A stretch of DNA of 34,141 bases. It comes from Pseudomonadota bacterium (GTDB lineage: Bacteria; Pseudomonadota; Alphaproteobacteria; Acetobacterales; Acetobacteraceae). A program made the position numbers and the translations under genes. Of the stretch, positions 33,006 to 34,141 are shown in pieces (within the stretch, counting starts at the first letter, position 1; every line of letters starts with the position of its first letter). The stretch spans positions 43,868-78,008 of the forward strand of contig JABBOH010000021.1 in the NCBI GenBank assembly GCA_019351895.1, in the 5' to 3' direction. A model generated the notes under the pieces. The model was not told the DNA's origin. It did no database searches and worked only from the letters and a program-made list of their open reading frames with translations.

Positions 33006-34067
33006 ATGTTCGGGACGACCGAAAAACTAGCAGCATCCGGCTGGTCAATTCGCGACGCCATCGCCTGGATTGCCGGCATTGCTGCCGCCGGCCTCGTGGT
33101 CTGGCTCTTCCACAACGAGCTGCTGCTCGTCTTTCTCGCCATATTGCTGGCGGTGTCGCTGCGCGGCGCGGCCGACCGCGTGGCCGCCCACGCGCCGGTG
33201 TCGCCGCGCTGGGCGATGGCTCTGATCATGATCCTGGTCGTGCTGGCGATCATCGGGTTCAGTATGTGGGTCGGACCCCAACTCATCCAGCAGGGCCATG
33301 ATCTCGTCAAAACGCTCAGCGGCGACGTGACCCAGCTGACCAAGCGCTACGGCCAGACGAAATGGGGCCAGACGCTGCTCGCGAAGGCGACTTCATCCGA
33401 AAGCTCGGCCGCCCGCAGCCTGGCGGCGCCCGCGATGACGATTGCAAGCTCCACGGTAGGCGCGGTGGCGGGCTTCTTCGTGCTGGTCGTCACGATGCTT
33501 TATTTCGCGTCGAGCCCGGAGCTTTACGTAAAGGGCATCGTGACGCTGGTTCCCAAGGAGCGGCGCGCCCGGACCCATGAGGTGCTGAACAAGGTCGCGC
33601 ATGTGTTGCGCTGGTGGTTCCTCGGGCAGCTCATCGACATGGCGGTCGTGGGCGTGCTCACGGTCGTCGGCCTGAGCCTGATCGGCCTGCCCATGGCCCT
33701 GGCGCTCGGCGTGCTTGCCGGTCTCTTGACCTTCGTGCCGTATTTCGGGGCGATCCTGGCAGCCATCCCGGCGCTCGCCATCGCTCTCGGCCAGGGGACG
33801 CATATGGCCATCTGGACCGCAGTTATCTTCGCGATCGTTCATGTCGTTGAAGGCTACATCGTCTCGCCGCTTGTCCAGGATCGCATGGTCCGTCTCCCGC
33901 CCGCGTTGCTCATCCTCTCCATGACCTTCATCGGCTCCCTGTTCGGCGCGATGGGGGTGATCCTTGCCACACCCATGGCCGCGGCGGGGCTCGTGCTGGT
34001 GTCCGAGTTCTATGTCGTCGACGTGCTCGACGATGAGAGCGGGCGGGACGTGACGTCCCACAAGTAG
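33006..34067 (+). CDS. AI-2E family transporter (UPF0118 membrane protein)
   Basis: A 353-residue integral membrane protein of the AI-2E transporter family, with about seven or eight helices. Helices near the start include AIAWIAGIAAAGLVVWLF and LLLVFLAILLAVSLRGAAD. A long periplasmic/amphipathic stretch (~85-150) follows. The conserved C-terminal half has FFVLVVTMLYFASSPELYVKG, LRWWFLGQLIDMAVVGVL, LIGLPMALALGVLAGLLTFVPYFGAIL (split) and the family hallmark VHVVEGYIVSPLVQDRMVRLPPALL (split). Members move autoinducer-2, ions or other small molecules; the name does not prove AI-2 export. The ATG at 33006 follows AAGGA by about eight bases. The long open frame upstream to 32817 overlaps the divergent gene and is not included. 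Confidence 0.93.
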   Translation: MFGTTEKLAASGWSIRDAIAWIAGIAAAGLVVWLFHNELLLVFLAILLAVSLRGAADRVAAHAPVSPRWAMALIMILVVLAIIGFSMWVGPQLIQQGHDLVKTLSGDVTQLTKRYGQTKWGQTLLAKATSSESSAARSLAAPAMTIASSTVGAVAGFFVLVVTMLYFASSPELYVKGIVTLVPKERRARTHEVLNKVAHVLRWWFLGQLIDMAVVGVLTVVGLSLIGLPMALALGVLAGLLTFVPYFGAILAAIPALAIALGQGTHMAIWTAVIFAIVHVVEGYIVSPLVQDRMVRLPPALLILSMTFIGSLFGAMGVILATPMAAAGLVLVSEFYVVDVLDDESGRDVTSHK

Positions 34068-34082
34068 GTCGGGACTTCCGGG

Positions 34083-34115
34083 CGGGCGCAGCGCCCGAGG
34101 CGGCACTCCGCCTCG
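34083..34115. terminator. Two overlapping hairpins after the AI-2E transporter gene
   Basis: CGGGCGC-A-GCGCCCG (34083-34097) is a seven-base inverted repeat that shares two bases with CGAGGCGG-CACT-CCGCCTCG (34096-34115), an eight-pair stem with a four-base loop. The second is a good terminator-type hairpin 28 bases after the stop codon but lacks a T-run. The gene beyond the right edge is not visible. Confidence 0.5.
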
Positions 34116-34141
34116 TGCGCCGCGCTCTGCCGTCAGGCGAG

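Overview
The window is GC-rich, gene-dense bacterial chromosome with no rRNA, tRNA, CRISPR array or intact insertion sequence that I can see. The gene content fits an alphaproteobacterium: hrcA, grpE, dnaK and dnaJ with alpha-type heat-shock promoter motifs, a cyoABCD quinol oxidase, an intracellular polyhydroxybutyrate depolymerase, and rsmI beside an LppC-type lipoprotein. A Rhodospirillales or Acetobacteraceae-like soil or acid-tolerant host is my best guess. It is an inference from gene content, helped by two acid-type serine peptidases (S10 and S53), and no marker gene settles it.

Layout. 1-5.4 kb: a truncated GlcD-type FAD oxidase (minus) diverges from an aldehyde dehydrogenase, followed by a tandem S10 carboxypeptidase and S53 sedolisin. 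5.5-6.7 kb: a dienelactone hydrolase fused to an NTF2/SnoaL-like domain (minus). 7.0-10.3 kb: a three-gene acid-sugar cassette (KdgT-type permease, four-carbon acid-sugar kinase, PdxA2). 10.6-15.6 kb: cyoABCD plus a DUF2189 membrane protein. 15.7-19.8 kb: grpE, dnaK and dnaJ on the minus strand. 19.9-23.5 kb: a PhoR-like orphan histidine kinase and an LppC-type lipoprotein (minus), whose start overlaps head-to-head with rsmI (plus). 23.6-26.7 kb: a NiCoT nickel/cobalt transporter, phaZ (minus), and a glutathione transferase that overlaps phaZ head-to-head. 26.8-30.8 kb: hrcA (minus), an EamA exporter, a TetR regulator and a ChaA-type cation/proton antiporter. 30.8-34.1 kb: hemW and an upstream hexapeptide-repeat acyltransferase-like gene (minus, coupled), diverging from an AI-2E family transporter.

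How the genes work together. The permease, kinase and PdxA2 probably import a C4 sugar acid (threonate or erythronate type) and convert it to triose phosphate. CyoABCD is a complete proton-pumping ubiquinol oxidase with its quinone, heme, CuB and proton-channel residues present. GrpE, DnaK and DnaJ form the Hsp70 cycle, and the repressor HrcA lies 7 kb away on the same strand.

The most unusual signals are not new proteins but regulatory architecture. The grpE-dnaK gap holds two near-contiguous perfect palindromes, one exactly inside the promoter spacer. It also holds a 9-bp direct repeat and a dnaK leader with two mutually exclusive hairpins, one hiding the ribosome binding site. Other odd signals are three 11-bp tandem repeats that make up the ribosome binding site of the S53 peptidase, and a 16-bp direct repeat ahead of cyoA. 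Several genes appear to use TTG starts with strong Shine-Dalgarno sites.
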